A stretch of 64,000 nt of DNA from NCBI RefSeq assembly GCF_006345815.1, contig NZ_VCIG01000007.1, positions 62,001 through 126,000 of the forward strand. The letters are read 5' to 3'. The notes under the pieces are model-generated. The model did no database searches and was not told the DNA's origin. It saw only the letters and a list, made by a program, of their open reading frames with translations. This stretch comes from Ochrobactrum sp. CGA5. GTDB taxonomy: Bacteria > Pseudomonadota > Alphaproteobacteria > Rhizobiales > Rhizobiaceae. The stretch's first letter is position 1. Every line of letters starts with the position of its first letter. Of this stretch, positions 47,466 to 56,037 are shown one piece after another. Position numbers and translations under genes: made by a program.

Positions 47466-49100
47466 ATGGATTACGACTATATCATCGTCGGGGGCGGGCC
47501 TGCCGGTTGCGTTCTCGCCAATCGTCTGAGCGAGGATGGATCTGTCAACGTTCTGCTGCTGGAAGCAGGTGGCAGCGACTGGAATCCCTTGTTTCATATG
47601 CCAGCCGGCTTTGCAAAAATGACCAAGGGCGTGGCGAGCTGGGGCTGGGAAACCGTGCCGCAGAAGCACCTGAAAAACCGCGTTCTGCGCTATACGCAGG
47701 CGAAAGTGATCGGTGGAGGCTCCAGCATCAATGCGCAGATTTATACGCGCGGCAATGCAGCCGATTATGATCTATGGGCCGGGGAAGAAGGCTGCACCGG
47801 CTGGGATTATCGCCATGTGCTGCCCTATTTCAAACGCGCCGAAGACAATCAGCGTTTCAATGATGACTTTCATGCCTATGGCGGGCCGCTTGGTGTCTCA
47901 ATGCCGTCCGCGCCATTGCCGATCTGTGATGCCTATATCCGCGCGGGGCAGGAACTTGGGATTCCTTATAATCCGGATTTCAATGGTCGCGAACAGGCAG
48001 GTGTAGGCTTTTATCAGCTCACGCAGCGCAATCGCCGCCGATCTTCGGCATCCCTTGCTTATCTTGCGACGACCAGGGACCGCAAAAACCTGACAGTGCG
48101 GATGAATGCGCCGGTGCGCAATCTCGAGCTGGAAAAGACCCGCGTAGGCGGTGTTACGCTGATGAGCGGCGAAACCGTGCGCGCTTCACGTGAGGTGATC
48201 GTTTCATCCGGTGCGGTCGGTTCGCCTAAACTCCTGTTGCAATCAGGCATCGGCCCTGCTGATCATCTGGAGCAGATGGGAGTCGTGGTGAAACATGACC
48301 TGCCCGGCGTAGGCGAGAACCTGCAGGATCATCTCGATCTGTTTGTGATTGCCGAATGCACCGGCGATCACACCTATGACGGCGTTGCGAAACTGCACCG
48401 CACGCTTGGCGCGGGTCTGCAATATATCCTGCTGCGTTCCGGTCCGGTTGCATCAAGCCTGTTTGAAACCGGCGGTTTCTGGTATGCTGATCCCGATGCC
48501 CGTTCACCGGACATCCAGTTCCATCTGGGGCTTGGATCGGGCATTGAAGCGGGCGTCGAGAAGCTCAAGAATGCAGGCGTGACGTTGAATTCCGCCTATC
48601 TGCATCCACGCTCACGTGGAACCGTGCGACTGGCTTCTAATGATCCGGCATCAGCGCCGCTGATTGATCCCAATTACTGGAGCGATCCGCATGATCGTGA
48701 AATGTCGCTCGAAGGATTGAAGATCGCGCGTGAAATCATGCAACAGGATGCCTTGAAGCCTTATGTCATGGCCGAACGCCTGCCGGGGCCAAAGGTGATG
48801 AGCGATGATGATCTGTTCGACTATGCCTGTGCCAACGCCAAGACAGATCACCATCCGGTCGGCACCTGCAAGATGGGGATTGATGCTATGGCAGTCGTCG
48901 ATCTTGATCTGAAAGTGCGCGGTCTTGAAGGTCTGCGGGTTTGCGACAGTTCGATCATGCCGCGCGTTCCATCGTGCAACACCAATGCGCCGACTATCAT
49001 GGTCGGAGAAAAGGGCGCGGATATTATTCGCGGCCTCGATCCGCTGCCGCCAGTCGTGTTTTCATGGGAGAAGAACGCGCGGAAGGTGATCCGGCGCTAA
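47466..49100 (+). CDS. GMC-family FAD oxidoreductase (second), choline dehydrogenase-like
   Basis: The 544-residue protein is of the BetA/AlkJ type: YDYIIVGGGPAGCVLANRLSE, the GMC signature KVIGGGSSINAQIYTRGNAADYD, VSSGAVGSPKLLLQSGIGP, and the C-terminal His in DHHPVGTCKMG and Asn in CNTNAPTIMVGEKGAD. It is longer than and only distantly similar to the first GMC protein, so the two probably act on different alcohols. It is the last gene of the rightward operon, 10 bases after the SDR, and its end overlaps the convergent GFA gene by four bases. Confidence 0.92.
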   Translation: MDYDYIIVGGGPAGCVLANRLSEDGSVNVLLLEAGGSDWNPLFHMPAGFAKMTKGVASWGWETVPQKHLKNRVLRYTQAKVIGGGSSINAQIYTRGNAADYDLWAGEEGCTGWDYRHVLPYFKRAEDNQRFNDDFHAYGGPLGVSMPSAPLPICDAYIRAGQELGIPYNPDFNGREQAGVGFYQLTQRNRRRSSASLAYLATTRDRKNLTVRMNAPVRNLELEKTRVGGVTLMSGETVRASREVIVSSGAVGSPKLLLQSGIGPADHLEQMGVVVKHDLPGVGENLQDHLDLFVIAECTGDHTYDGVAKLHRTLGAGLQYILLRSGPVASSLFETGGFWYADPDARSPDIQFHLGLGSGIEAGVEKLKNAGVTLNSAYLHPRSRGTVRLASNDPASAPLIDPNYWSDPHDREMSLEGLKIAREIMQQDALKPYVMAERLPGPKVMSDDDLFDYACANAKTDHHPVGTCKMGIDAMAVVDLDLKVRGLEGLRVCDSSIMPRVPSCNTNAPTIMVGEKGADIIRGLDPLPPVVFSWEKNARKVIRR

Positions 49101-49534
49101 TCGTTTTCAATCGGCTCGAAGCGGAGATAGCCTGCCACGCCCGAGCTTTTCCGGTTCGGATTGTCGGATGGGTGGTTCACACCGTCATTCACTTCGACGA
49201 CCGCAAAATCGAACGGTGATACACCTTCCAGACACGCTGCATTCACGCCATACTGCTGCGGATTGGAGCGACGCTGGTGGAAGGTGTAGATCCCGCATTT
49301 CGAGCAGAAATAATGTTTCGCCACGCCGGTATTGAACTGGTAGAGCGTCAGCGCATCTTCGCCTTCAAGAACTTCCAGTCCGTCCAGTCCTGCGGAAACA
49401 GCGACGGCTCCGCGCATCCGGCAATAGGAGCAGGTGCAGCGGCGAGCTGTATGCAGGCCATCGGATAATTTGACGCGAAAACGCACGGTTCCGCAGTGGC
49501 ATGCTCCGTTGGCTTCCTTAATATCGGGGTTCAT
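49097..49534 (-). CDS. GFA-family zinc protein
   Basis: The 145-residue protein has the GFA (glutathione-dependent formaldehyde-activating-like) fold with zinc ligands in ANGACHCGTVRF, CTCSYCRMRG and YFCSKCGIYTFHQRR. Most family members are not formaldehyde enzymes, so no function is assigned. The ATG at 49534 has AGGAG five bases upstream; five more codons are open beyond it. It converges with the GMC gene. Confidence 0.85.
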   Translation of the reverse strand: MNPDIKEANGACHCGTVRFRVKLSDGLHTARRCTCSYCRMRGAVAVSAGLDGLEVLEGEDALTLYQFNTGVAKHYFCSKCGIYTFHQRRSNPQQYGVNAACLEGVSPFDFAVVEVNDGVNHPSDNPNRKSSGVAGYLRFEPIEND

Positions 49535-49640
49535 TCTGTCTCCTCGCATTCAGCCGAAGGATATTTTCTTTTTGGACGATTTACCACCGCTGAAAACCGG
49601 TTAAGTTTATTGCCTGAAACAGGTCTTGGAGTGAGGGCTC

Positions 49641-50405
49641 ATGGGTGAATTCGCAGTCGTGACGGGCGGCAGCACCGGCATTGGACGACATCTGGTTTCC
49701 GCTTTTTCCGAAGCGGGCTACACAGTGGCTTTCAGCTATCGCCATGATGATGAAGCCGCACAATCGCTGGTGGAGGCAGTAGAGGAAGCTGGCGGTCAGG
49801 CGTTGGGGCTCGGCTGCGATGTCGGTAGGCGTGTCGAGGTGGAAACCTTCTTTGATGAGGTTTGCGACTGGTTCGGCGACGCGCCTGACGTGCTGGTCAA
49901 CAATGCTGGCATCCAGACCTGGGCACCCCTGCTGGAACTTTCCGAAGACGGGTGGGATGATGTCATCCGCACCAACCTGAAAGGCTGTTTTCTCAACACG
50001 CAGGCTGCCGCCAAGCGCATGGTGGAGGCAGATAAGGGCGGAGCCATTGTCAACATCGGCTCCGGCTGCAACAAGCTCGCCTTTCCGAAACTGGTGTCCT
50101 ACACGGCATCGAAAGGCGGCATAGAGCAATTCACCAAGGCCTCGGCAGTGGAGCTTGGGCCGCATGGCATCCGGGTGAATTGTGTTGCTCCCGGCGCGAT
50201 CCTTAATGAGCGCACGGCGGAGGAGCAACCCGATTATGCAGGCACTTGGGCGCGCATCACGCCGCTACGGAGGGTGGGAACAGCGGAAGATATTTCCGGG
50301 CCAGTTCTGTTTCTGGCTTCCGACGCGGCACGTTTTGTGACCGGCCAGACGATCTGGGTCGATGGCGGTGTCTTTTCGCAGGCCAACTGGCCGTATGAGG
50401 AGTGA
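49641..50405 (+). CDS. SDR-family oxidoreductase (glucose 1-dehydrogenase/FabG-like)
   Basis: The 254-residue SDR has VVTGGSTGIGRHLVSAFSEAG, NNAGIQTW, NIGSGCNKLAFPKLV and YTASKGGIEQF with the catalytic Tyr and Lys, then IRVNCVAPGAI. The active-site Ser of the tetrad appears in NIGSGCN. It is separated from the operon by the GFA gene and probably has its own promoter. It ends eight bases from the tRNA-Arg gene. Confidence 0.9.
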   Translation: MGEFAVVTGGSTGIGRHLVSAFSEAGYTVAFSYRHDDEAAQSLVEAVEEAGGQALGLGCDVGRRVEVETFFDEVCDWFGDAPDVLVNNAGIQTWAPLLELSEDGWDDVIRTNLKGCFLNTQAAAKRMVEADKGGAIVNIGSGCNKLAFPKLVSYTASKGGIEQFTKASAVELGPHGIRVNCVAPGAILNERTAEEQPDYAGTWARITPLRRVGTAEDISGPVLFLASDAARFVTGQTIWVDGGVFSQANWPYEE

Positions 50406-50413
50406 TGGTTCAG

Positions 50414-50490
50414 TGGTGATCCCGACTGGATTCGAACCAGTGGCCTCAAGATTAGGAATCTTGCGCTCTATCCTACTGAGCTACGGGACC
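50414..50490 (-). tRNA. tRNA-Arg (anticodon CCT)
   Basis: The minus strand reads GGTCCCGTAGCTCAGTAGGA at its 5' end and folds as a full cloverleaf: a 7-bp acceptor stem (one G-U), an anticodon stem CAAGA/TCTTG with loop TTCCTAA (anticodon CCT), a TTCGAAT T-loop, and an encoded CCA at 50414-50416. It decodes AGG. The 3' end faces the accessory region, and tRNA 3' ends are frequent integration sites. Confidence 0.95.
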
Positions 50491-50567
50491 AACCGATGCG
50501 CATTCGCTGGTGATTCCAGCATTGCGAATGCTTTCAGACACATACTGTTTTTCATGCCGGTCGCCAA

Positions 50568-50584
50568 CCCCGCAAAAAGCGGGG
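50568..50584 (-). terminator. Hairpin downstream of the M20 gene
   Basis: CCCCGC and GCGGGG pair perfectly around an AAAAA loop, 20 bases beyond the amidohydrolase stop. No T tract follows, so termination is uncertain. Confidence 0.4.
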
Positions 50585-50603
50585 CAGGCGGATTTATTCC
50601 GTT

Positions 50604-51767
50604 TCAGGCCGCAAGCGCCGTTTCCACTAGCGATGCAAAATAGCTGACGCCATAGGGGATGGCATCGTCATTGAAGTCATAGGCCGGGTGGTGCAGGCCG
50701 GGTGTGTCGCCATTTCCGAGGAAAATATAGGCGCCGGGGCGTGCTTCCAGCATGTAGGAAAAATCTTCCGCCGCCATCATCGGTTCAACATTCCGATCCA
50801 CTTTGCTTTCACCCGCTACGGCGCTGGCGATGCGGGCGGCAAACTCCGTCTGCGCATCGTGGTTGAAGGTGACCGGATAATTGTTCTTGTAGCGCACGGT
50901 GATTTCCGCGCCGGTCGCGGCTGCGATACCGGCTGCAGCTTCACGGATACGGCGTTCGGCAAAGGCGCGGGTTTCTTTCTTGAGCGTGCGGACGGTGCCC
51001 GACAGCGTCGCCTTTTCCGGGATCACATTATAAGCCTCTCCCGCAATGAACTTCGTTACTGAAATCACAAGCGAATCGAGTGGATCGCTATTGCGCGAAA
51101 CAATGCCCTGAAGGGCAATCATCAACTGGGAACCGGCAAGGATTGGATCGATGGTGCGATGTGGCTGCGCTGCATGACCGCCACGTCCGGTAATGAAGAG
51201 GTCGAATTCGTCGGTTGCGGCCATGATCGGGCCTTTTCGCATCGCGAACTGCCCGACCGGCAGGCCAGGCATGTTGTGGACGCCGTAGACTTCCGAAATG
51301 TTGAAGCGATCCATAACGCCGTCCTCGACCATGGCGAGGCCACCGGCGCCGCCTTCTTCGGCTGGCTGGAACAGAAGCGCGACTGAGCCGCGGAAATTGC
51401 GCGTTTCTGCGAGATATTGCGCTGCGCCAAGCAGCATGGATGTGTGACCGTCATGGCCACAGGAATGCGCCTTGCCGGGATTCTGCGAGGCCCACTCAAC
51501 GCCGCTTGTTTCGGTGATGGGAAGGGCGTCCATGTCGGCGCGCAAGCCGATGGCCGGGCCATCGCCATGACGCCCCTTGATGATGCCGACCACGCCGGTG
51601 CGTCCGACGCCGGTTTCCACAAGATCGCAACCGAAGGATTTCAGCTTGTCTTCGACAAATTTTGCAGTTTCGTGCACGTCATAAAGCAGTTCAGGATTCT
51701 GGTGCAGCTTTCGCCGCCATGCGGCAATTTCCGCTTGCGTTTCAGCGGCACGATTCAACACTGGCAT
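50604..51767 (-). CDS. M20-family amidohydrolase (hippurate hydrolase-like)
   Basis: The 387-residue metallopeptidase has IGLRADMDALPITE, the zinc-binding AHSCGHDGHTSMLLGAAQYL, the catalytic Glu pair in LFQPAEEGGAGGLAMVEDG, and TGRGGHAAQPHRTIDPI. It cleaves an amide such as an N-acyl amino acid. The start at 51767 (MPVLNRAAETQ) has GGGGAG nine bases upstream and was preferred to an ATG nine codons earlier. It is cytosolic and stands alone, leftward. Confidence 0.92.
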   Translation of the reverse strand: MPVLNRAAETQAEIAAWRRKLHQNPELLYDVHETAKFVEDKLKSFGCDLVETGVGRTGVVGIIKGRHGDGPAIGLRADMDALPITETSGVEWASQNPGKAHSCGHDGHTSMLLGAAQYLAETRNFRGSVALLFQPAEEGGAGGLAMVEDGVMDRFNISEVYGVHNMPGLPVGQFAMRKGPIMAATDEFDLFITGRGGHAAQPHRTIDPILAGSQLMIALQGIVSRNSDPLDSLVISVTKFIAGEAYNVIPEKATLSGTVRTLKKETRAFAERRIREAAAGIAAATGAEITVRYKNNYPVTFNHDAQTEFAARIASAVAGESKVDRNVEPMMAAEDFSYMLEARPGAYIFLGNGDTPGLHHPAYDFNDDAIPYGVSYFASLVETALAA

Positions 51768-51897
51768 TTTCTGAGGGCTCCCCGGATTGGGCATGATTTG
51801 AAGGAATCAGAATATGACGTTTCGGTGAAAGCGGGCAATCCCCGTTTGCCTTTTCATCGCCACATGGCATAGATAAAGAAAGCGTTAACCTTCCATT

Positions 51898-52010
51898 AGA
51901 GCGGCTCCAGTTGACACGGAGTCATCGGGACGGCTCTATCTCTTTGTCTTTAAAGCTTTATCCAAAGCAAGACCGCTTCGCAGCTTGCTGGAAATGCTCT
52001 AGAGCGCAAT
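51898..52010. repeat. Palindromic intergenic repeat upstream of the DD-carboxypeptidase gene
   Basis: AGAGCGGCTCC (about 51898) and a matching GGGACGGCTCT (about 51927) form an imperfect inverted repeat, followed about 50 bases later by GGAAATGCTCTAGAGCGCAA. The modules match those at 1437 and 7432. The 287-base gap holds no gene apart from this. Confidence 0.65.
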
Positions 52011-52054
52011 TCGAACCCGCAGAAGTTGCAGGCTATTTCGATTGGAACTACGGA

Positions 52055-53170
52055 ATGATGTCGAAGTCATTGAAAATCTGGTTTGCTGCTGCTGGCCTGT
52101 CCGTTACTGCGCTGGCGTCCGCTGCAGCTAATCCCTCCATTGCAGTGGATGTCGCAACCGGTAAGGTCTACCAGCAGCAGGAAGCTTTTCAACGCTGGTA
52201 TCCTGCTTCCCTGACCAAGATGATGACGGCCTATGTGACATTCCGCGCACTTCAGTCAGGCCAGATGACGCTGGATTCTCCGGTGCGCATGACGGTCAAC
52301 GCCGCCAAGGAGCCGCCAAGCAAGATGGGCTACAAGCCGGGATCGGTCATGACGCTTGATACGGCGTTGAAGATTATGCTGGTGAAGTCGGCCAATGATA
52401 TCGCGGTTGCTGTTGCCGAAGCCGTGGGCGGAACGGAATCCGCCTTCGTGCAGCGCATGAATGCCGAAGCGCAGCGTCTCGGCATGGTCGGGTCGCATTT
52501 CGCCAATCCGAACGGCCTGCATAATCCCAATAATTACACCACGGCACGCGATCTTGCGGTTCTGGCTGTGCAGTTGCGCCGCGAATTTCCGCAATATGCG
52601 CATTATTTCGCGACCGAAGCCATCGATCCGGGCGCGGGCAAGAAAGTGCAAGCCAACTACAACATCCTGCTTGGCCGCTATGATGGTGCAGACGGGATGA
52701 AAACCGGTTTCGTCTGCGCATCCGGTTTCAATCTTGCAAGCTCAGCTACACGCAACGGCCGGACCGTGCTCGCGATTGTTCTCGGTGCGGATCGTCAGGA
52801 AACACGCGCGGTCAAAGCTGCGCAGCTTATGACGGATGCTTTCCGCGCAAGTTCGAGCGGTGGAGCGACGCTGGCGACCTTGCGTCCGACGGCGGGCGGC
52901 AATCTGAACCAGGCCGTCGACATGCGCAAGGCGATCTGCAACCAGCAGGCCATGGCCGACCGCTGGGACGGGCGCGATGTCGAGGGTAAGCTGAAAATCA
53001 ATTCACCCTATATCCATGCCATGGATCATGATCCGGTGGCGGTGAAGGTTGGTCTGGTTTCCGAACCGGGTCCGACGACCCGACCGAGCCAGCTTGACAT
53101 TTCGCAGATTCCGGTGCCGATGCCGCGTCCGCAGCGTTCCGCCGGTGCCAAAACCACCGCGATCAACTGA
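52055..53170 (+). CDS. D-alanyl-D-alanine carboxypeptidase (PBP5/6 family)
   Basis: The 371-residue protein starts MMSKSLKIWFAAAGLSVTAL with a signal peptide cleaved near ASAAA, so it is periplasmic. Active-site motifs are SxxK at Ser52-Lys55 (ASLTKM), SAN in KSANDIAVAVAEA and KTG in DGMKTGFVCASG. It trims the terminal D-Ala from peptidoglycan stem peptides. The open frame extends 48 codons upstream through a repeat and was rejected. Two adjacent ATGs are possible starts. Confidence 0.95.
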   Translation: MMSKSLKIWFAAAGLSVTALASAAANPSIAVDVATGKVYQQQEAFQRWYPASLTKMMTAYVTFRALQSGQMTLDSPVRMTVNAAKEPPSKMGYKPGSVMTLDTALKIMLVKSANDIAVAVAEAVGGTESAFVQRMNAEAQRLGMVGSHFANPNGLHNPNNYTTARDLAVLAVQLRREFPQYAHYFATEAIDPGAGKKVQANYNILLGRYDGADGMKTGFVCASGFNLASSATRNGRTVLAIVLGADRQETRAVKAAQLMTDAFRASSSGGATLATLRPTAGGNLNQAVDMRKAICNQQAMADRWDGRDVEGKLKINSPYIHAMDHDPVAVKVGLVSEPGPTTRPSQLDISQIPVPMPRPQRSAGAKTTAIN

Positions 53171-53171
53171 C

Positions 53172-54344
53172 ATGCCGAATCCCATTCCCGTTTCTGTGCT
53201 GACCGGCTTTCTCGGTTCAGGCAAGACCACGCTTCTCAACCGGCTCCTGAAAGATCCGGCGCTGAGTGATACGGCGGTTATCATCAACGAGTTCGGCGAG
53301 GTTGGCATCGATCATTTGCTGGTCGAGCAGGCGAGCGAGGGTGTAATCGAGCTTTCCGACGGCTGCCTGTGCTGTACGGTGCGGGGCGAACTGGTGGATA
53401 CGCTGGCCGATCTGATTGACCGGCACCAGACCGGGCGCATCAAGGCTCTGAAGCGCGTCATCATCGAAACCACCGGACTTGCCGATCCAGCGCCAGTGCT
53501 GCATTCGATCATGGGGCATCCGGTACTGATGCAGGCTTTCCGTCTCGATGGGGTTCTGGCGACCGTTGATGCCGTCAATGGCATGGTGACGCTCGACAAC
53601 CACGAGGAAGCCGTCAAGCAGGCTGCGATGGCTGATCGTATCGTACTCACCAAAATCGACCTGCCAGAAGCGCAGGCAGGACTGGCGGCACTCAAGGCGC
53701 GTCTTCATGCGCTCAATCCCGGTGCGGACATTCTGGAGGCCGCAGAAGAGCGCACGGGTTATGCGGCGCTCTTCGAATGCGGTCTCTATAATCCAGAAAC
53801 GAAATCGGCAGACGTGCAGCGATGGCTCAAGGCCGAAGCCTATGAGGCCGGTCATCATGACGACTCCCATCATGACCACTCGCATCATGGGCATGACCAT
53901 CTATGCGGACCGGATTGCGACCATGACCACCACCATCACGGCCACGCGCATCATCATCACCATGACGATGCGATCCGGTCCTTTTCGCTTCGTCACGATG
54001 AGCCGATCCCGCTATCGACCTTCGACATGTTCCTCGATCTCCTGCGCTCGACGCATGGCGAGAAGCTTCTGCGCGTGAAGGGCATTGTGCAGATTGCCGA
54101 AGACCCGGATCGCCCGGTCGTCATCCATGGGGTACAGAAGATTTTCCATCCGCCTGCACGCCTGCCACAGTGGCCGCAGGGCAAGCAAGAGACGCTTCTG
54201 GTGATGATCGTGAAGGATCTGCCGGAAACCTATGTGCGTGAGCTTTTCGATGCGTTTCTCGGACGTCCGGGCCTCGACCGGCCCGATCGCGCTGCGCTGA
54301 CGGAAAACCCGCTGGCCATTCCGGGTTTTTCGCCCCGGAACTGA
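53172..54344 (+). CDS. CobW/COG0523 GTPase with a His-rich metal-binding loop
   Basis: The 390-residue G3E GTPase has the Walker A GFLGSGKTTLLN (residues 12-23), the metal-binding CLCC at 65-68, VIINEFGEVGID and the NKxD-like LTKID. A segment at about residues 230-262 is dominated by His and Asp (HHDDSHHDHSHHGHDHL, then DHDHHHHGHAHHHHHDD). The C-terminal CobW_C domain follows. Such proteins insert or store zinc or cobalt; the His-rich loop favours zinc. It begins one base after the DD-carboxypeptidase stop and may be co-transcribed. Confidence 0.93.
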   Translation: MPNPIPVSVLTGFLGSGKTTLLNRLLKDPALSDTAVIINEFGEVGIDHLLVEQASEGVIELSDGCLCCTVRGELVDTLADLIDRHQTGRIKALKRVIIETTGLADPAPVLHSIMGHPVLMQAFRLDGVLATVDAVNGMVTLDNHEEAVKQAAMADRIVLTKIDLPEAQAGLAALKARLHALNPGADILEAAEERTGYAALFECGLYNPETKSADVQRWLKAEAYEAGHHDDSHHDHSHHGHDHLCGPDCDHDHHHHGHAHHHHHDDAIRSFSLRHDEPIPLSTFDMFLDLLRSTHGEKLLRVKGIVQIAEDPDRPVVIHGVQKIFHPPARLPQWPQGKQETLLVMIVKDLPETYVRELFDAFLGRPGLDRPDRAALTENPLAIPGFSPRN

Positions 54345-54346
54345 CT

Positions 54347-54583
54347 TCACTTCCTGCGAATGAGGAAGCGATACAATGTTCCCTGACGCTCCTGTGCGAC
54401 GAGGACGTGACCTTCCTGCGTACAGAAATGCGGGACGTCGATGTCTGACAGCGGATCGGTCGCTTCCACCCAGAGAAGCGCTTTGCTCGGCATTTTTTCC
54501 AGACGATTGCTGGTTTTCAAAACCGGAAGGGGGCATTTAAGCCCCCTCAGGTCGTAGACAGGAATGTCATCCTGCAAAGCCAT
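54347..54583 (-). CDS. TusA-family sulfur-carrier-like protein
   Basis: The 78-residue protein has the TusA motif YDLRGLKCPLPVLKT with the conserved Cys, and the usual beta-alpha-beta fold length. TusA proteins relay persulfide sulfur for tRNA or cofactor thiolation; this family member is not certain to be the tRNA 2-thiolation protein. The start ATG overlaps the preceding L,D-transpeptidase stop by one base (TGATG), so translation is coupled; an in-frame start eight codons earlier lies inside that gene. Confidence 0.85.
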   Translation of the reverse strand: MALQDDIPVYDLRGLKCPLPVLKTSNRLEKMPSKALLWVEATDPLSDIDVPHFCTQEGHVLVAQERQGTLYRFLIRRK

Positions 54584-55803
54584 CAGTTCCCGATGATCTT
54601 CCACCATGGCTTTTTCGGTTCGGGGGCTGTAGCAGGTGCCGGTTGCTCGAAATTCTGCGCCACCGTGCTGGCGGTCGTCACTGGAGAGACTTCCTGGGGC
54701 GATACAGCCTGCGCTGCAACCGGGTTTGGTCGCGGTGCAGGTATGACTGCGGTCTGTGTCGCCGGCTGGGCTGGAATAGGAGCGGATTGCGCCGTTGCGG
54801 CAATCGCGGTCGGCGATTCTGGGCGGATGTCTGGTGCCCCCGCCTTTTCAGCGGAAGAAGGCGTAAGTGATGGCGGTTCCCGTGTTACCTTTTCACCGCG
54901 TGCGCGTGCAGCGCTCCAGGCGGAGACCAGCTTGGCTTCAGTAATGCCCTGAATGGAGGGCGCCGGTGCCTTCTGGCTGGCGCTGAATGCTGACTGGTAG
55001 GTCTTTTCATAAGACGCATAGGACATGGCTTCGCCCCCAACCGAAGGCGGGCAGGCACCCGTTGGAGACAGCGGCTGCCCGTCGGACGCCGCAACGTTGA
55101 ACACATAGCGCTTTTCGCAGACGTCGACCTTCGGCGGGACTTTGGTAACCTCGAAAGCGTCGTAACCTTGCTTCAGCATCTTCCAGAAAGGATAATTCGG
55201 ATCGCTCTTGTAGCGCGCCATGTTGGCGGCGGTCATGCGGAACGGAAATGCCTGAATCTGAAAATCACGCTGGCCGCCTTTGAATGCATCGCGACCGAAG
55301 GCATAAATCTCCGCAACCTGTTCGTCGGTCATCGAGTAGCAACCCGACGAAGAACATGCGCCGTGCACCATGAGATGCTGGCCGGTACGGCCGTTGGCGC
55401 GGTCATAGGCGTTGGGGAAGCCGATATTGAACGAGAGATAATAGCTGGAATTGGGGTTCATCTGCGACGGACGGACGGTATAGAAACCTTCCGGCGCCTG
55501 ACGGTCACCCTCGATATATTTCGGGCCGAGCTTGCCCGACCATTTGCATATTTCGTAGGAAGCGATCTGGTCGTATTTACCGTTGTTCTTCTGCTTCCAG
55601 ACCTCGAGAACGCCTTCTTCCTTGAAAATGCGTACCATGATCGGCGAGGTGCGGGTCATGCCCTTCGCCTTCATCTTGGCAACGACCTTTGCGGGAAGCG
55701 GCTTTTCGGCCCGCAGACTGAGATCGGATACAGATGAACCCTGGCAGCCCGCGAGAAGCGTGGTTGCCAGTAAGGAGCCTAGAATTGCGGTTCTGATCTT
55801 CAT
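54583..55803 (-). CDS. L,D-transpeptidase (YkuD) family lipoprotein
   Basis: The 406-residue protein begins MKIRTAILGSLLATTLLAGC, a lipoprotein signal peptide with the lipobox LAGC. The YkuD domain (about residues 60-215) carries the catalytic HGACSSSGCYSM with the active Cys. A long Pro/Ala-rich tail follows (about residues 280-406). L,D-transpeptidases cross-link peptidoglycan or attach outer-membrane proteins; in Brucella they tether outer-membrane barrels to the wall. It is the first gene of a unit with the TusA-like gene. Confidence 0.9.
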   Translation of the reverse strand: MKIRTAILGSLLATTLLAGCQGSSVSDLSLRAEKPLPAKVVAKMKAKGMTRTSPIMVRIFKEEGVLEVWKQKNNGKYDQIASYEICKWSGKLGPKYIEGDRQAPEGFYTVRPSQMNPNSSYYLSFNIGFPNAYDRANGRTGQHLMVHGACSSSGCYSMTDEQVAEIYAFGRDAFKGGQRDFQIQAFPFRMTAANMARYKSDPNYPFWKMLKQGYDAFEVTKVPPKVDVCEKRYVFNVAASDGQPLSPTGACPPSVGGEAMSYASYEKTYQSAFSASQKAPAPSIQGITEAKLVSAWSAARARGEKVTREPPSLTPSSAEKAGAPDIRPESPTAIAATAQSAPIPAQPATQTAVIPAPRPNPVAAQAVSPQEVSPVTTASTVAQNFEQPAPATAPEPKKPWWKIIGN

Positions 55804-55967
55804 GTCGCATCAAGTCTGTTAGAGCTACGCCAGAGACTTTATGAGCAAAAGTCGATTTCCTGAAGGTTAGATCCTATAAAAGAAACCTTACGGTATCGTT
55901 TATAAATCCTTGCTCAAATAGCTAAAATCCAGCGCGTCGGCAATATGGCCGAATTTGCAGCATGATG

Positions 55968-55995
55968 CAAATCCGGGAGGCGCGAGGCCTCCCGG
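55968..55995 (-). terminator. Hairpin terminator of accA
   Basis: CCGGGAGGC (55973-55981) pairs with GCCTCCCGG (55987-55995) around a 5-base loop. Read leftward it is followed by ATTTG. It lies 43 bases after the accA stop. Confidence 0.6.
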
Positions 55996-56037
55996 ACGAT
56001 CTAGGTACTGACCCTAGCATTCAATTTTGGACGATAA

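Noticed and set aside
48183-48198. TTCACGTGAGG sequence in the second GMC gene as a parS
   Set aside because: Only about 10 of 16 bases match and it lies far from the other sites; within chance expectation for a coding CACGTG.
50499-50531. Hairpin GCATTCGCTGG / CCAGCATTGCGAATGC upstream of tRNA-Arg as a regulatory or att site
   Set aside because: It is an imperfect inverted repeat with no copy at the other end of the accessory region and no integrase nearby.
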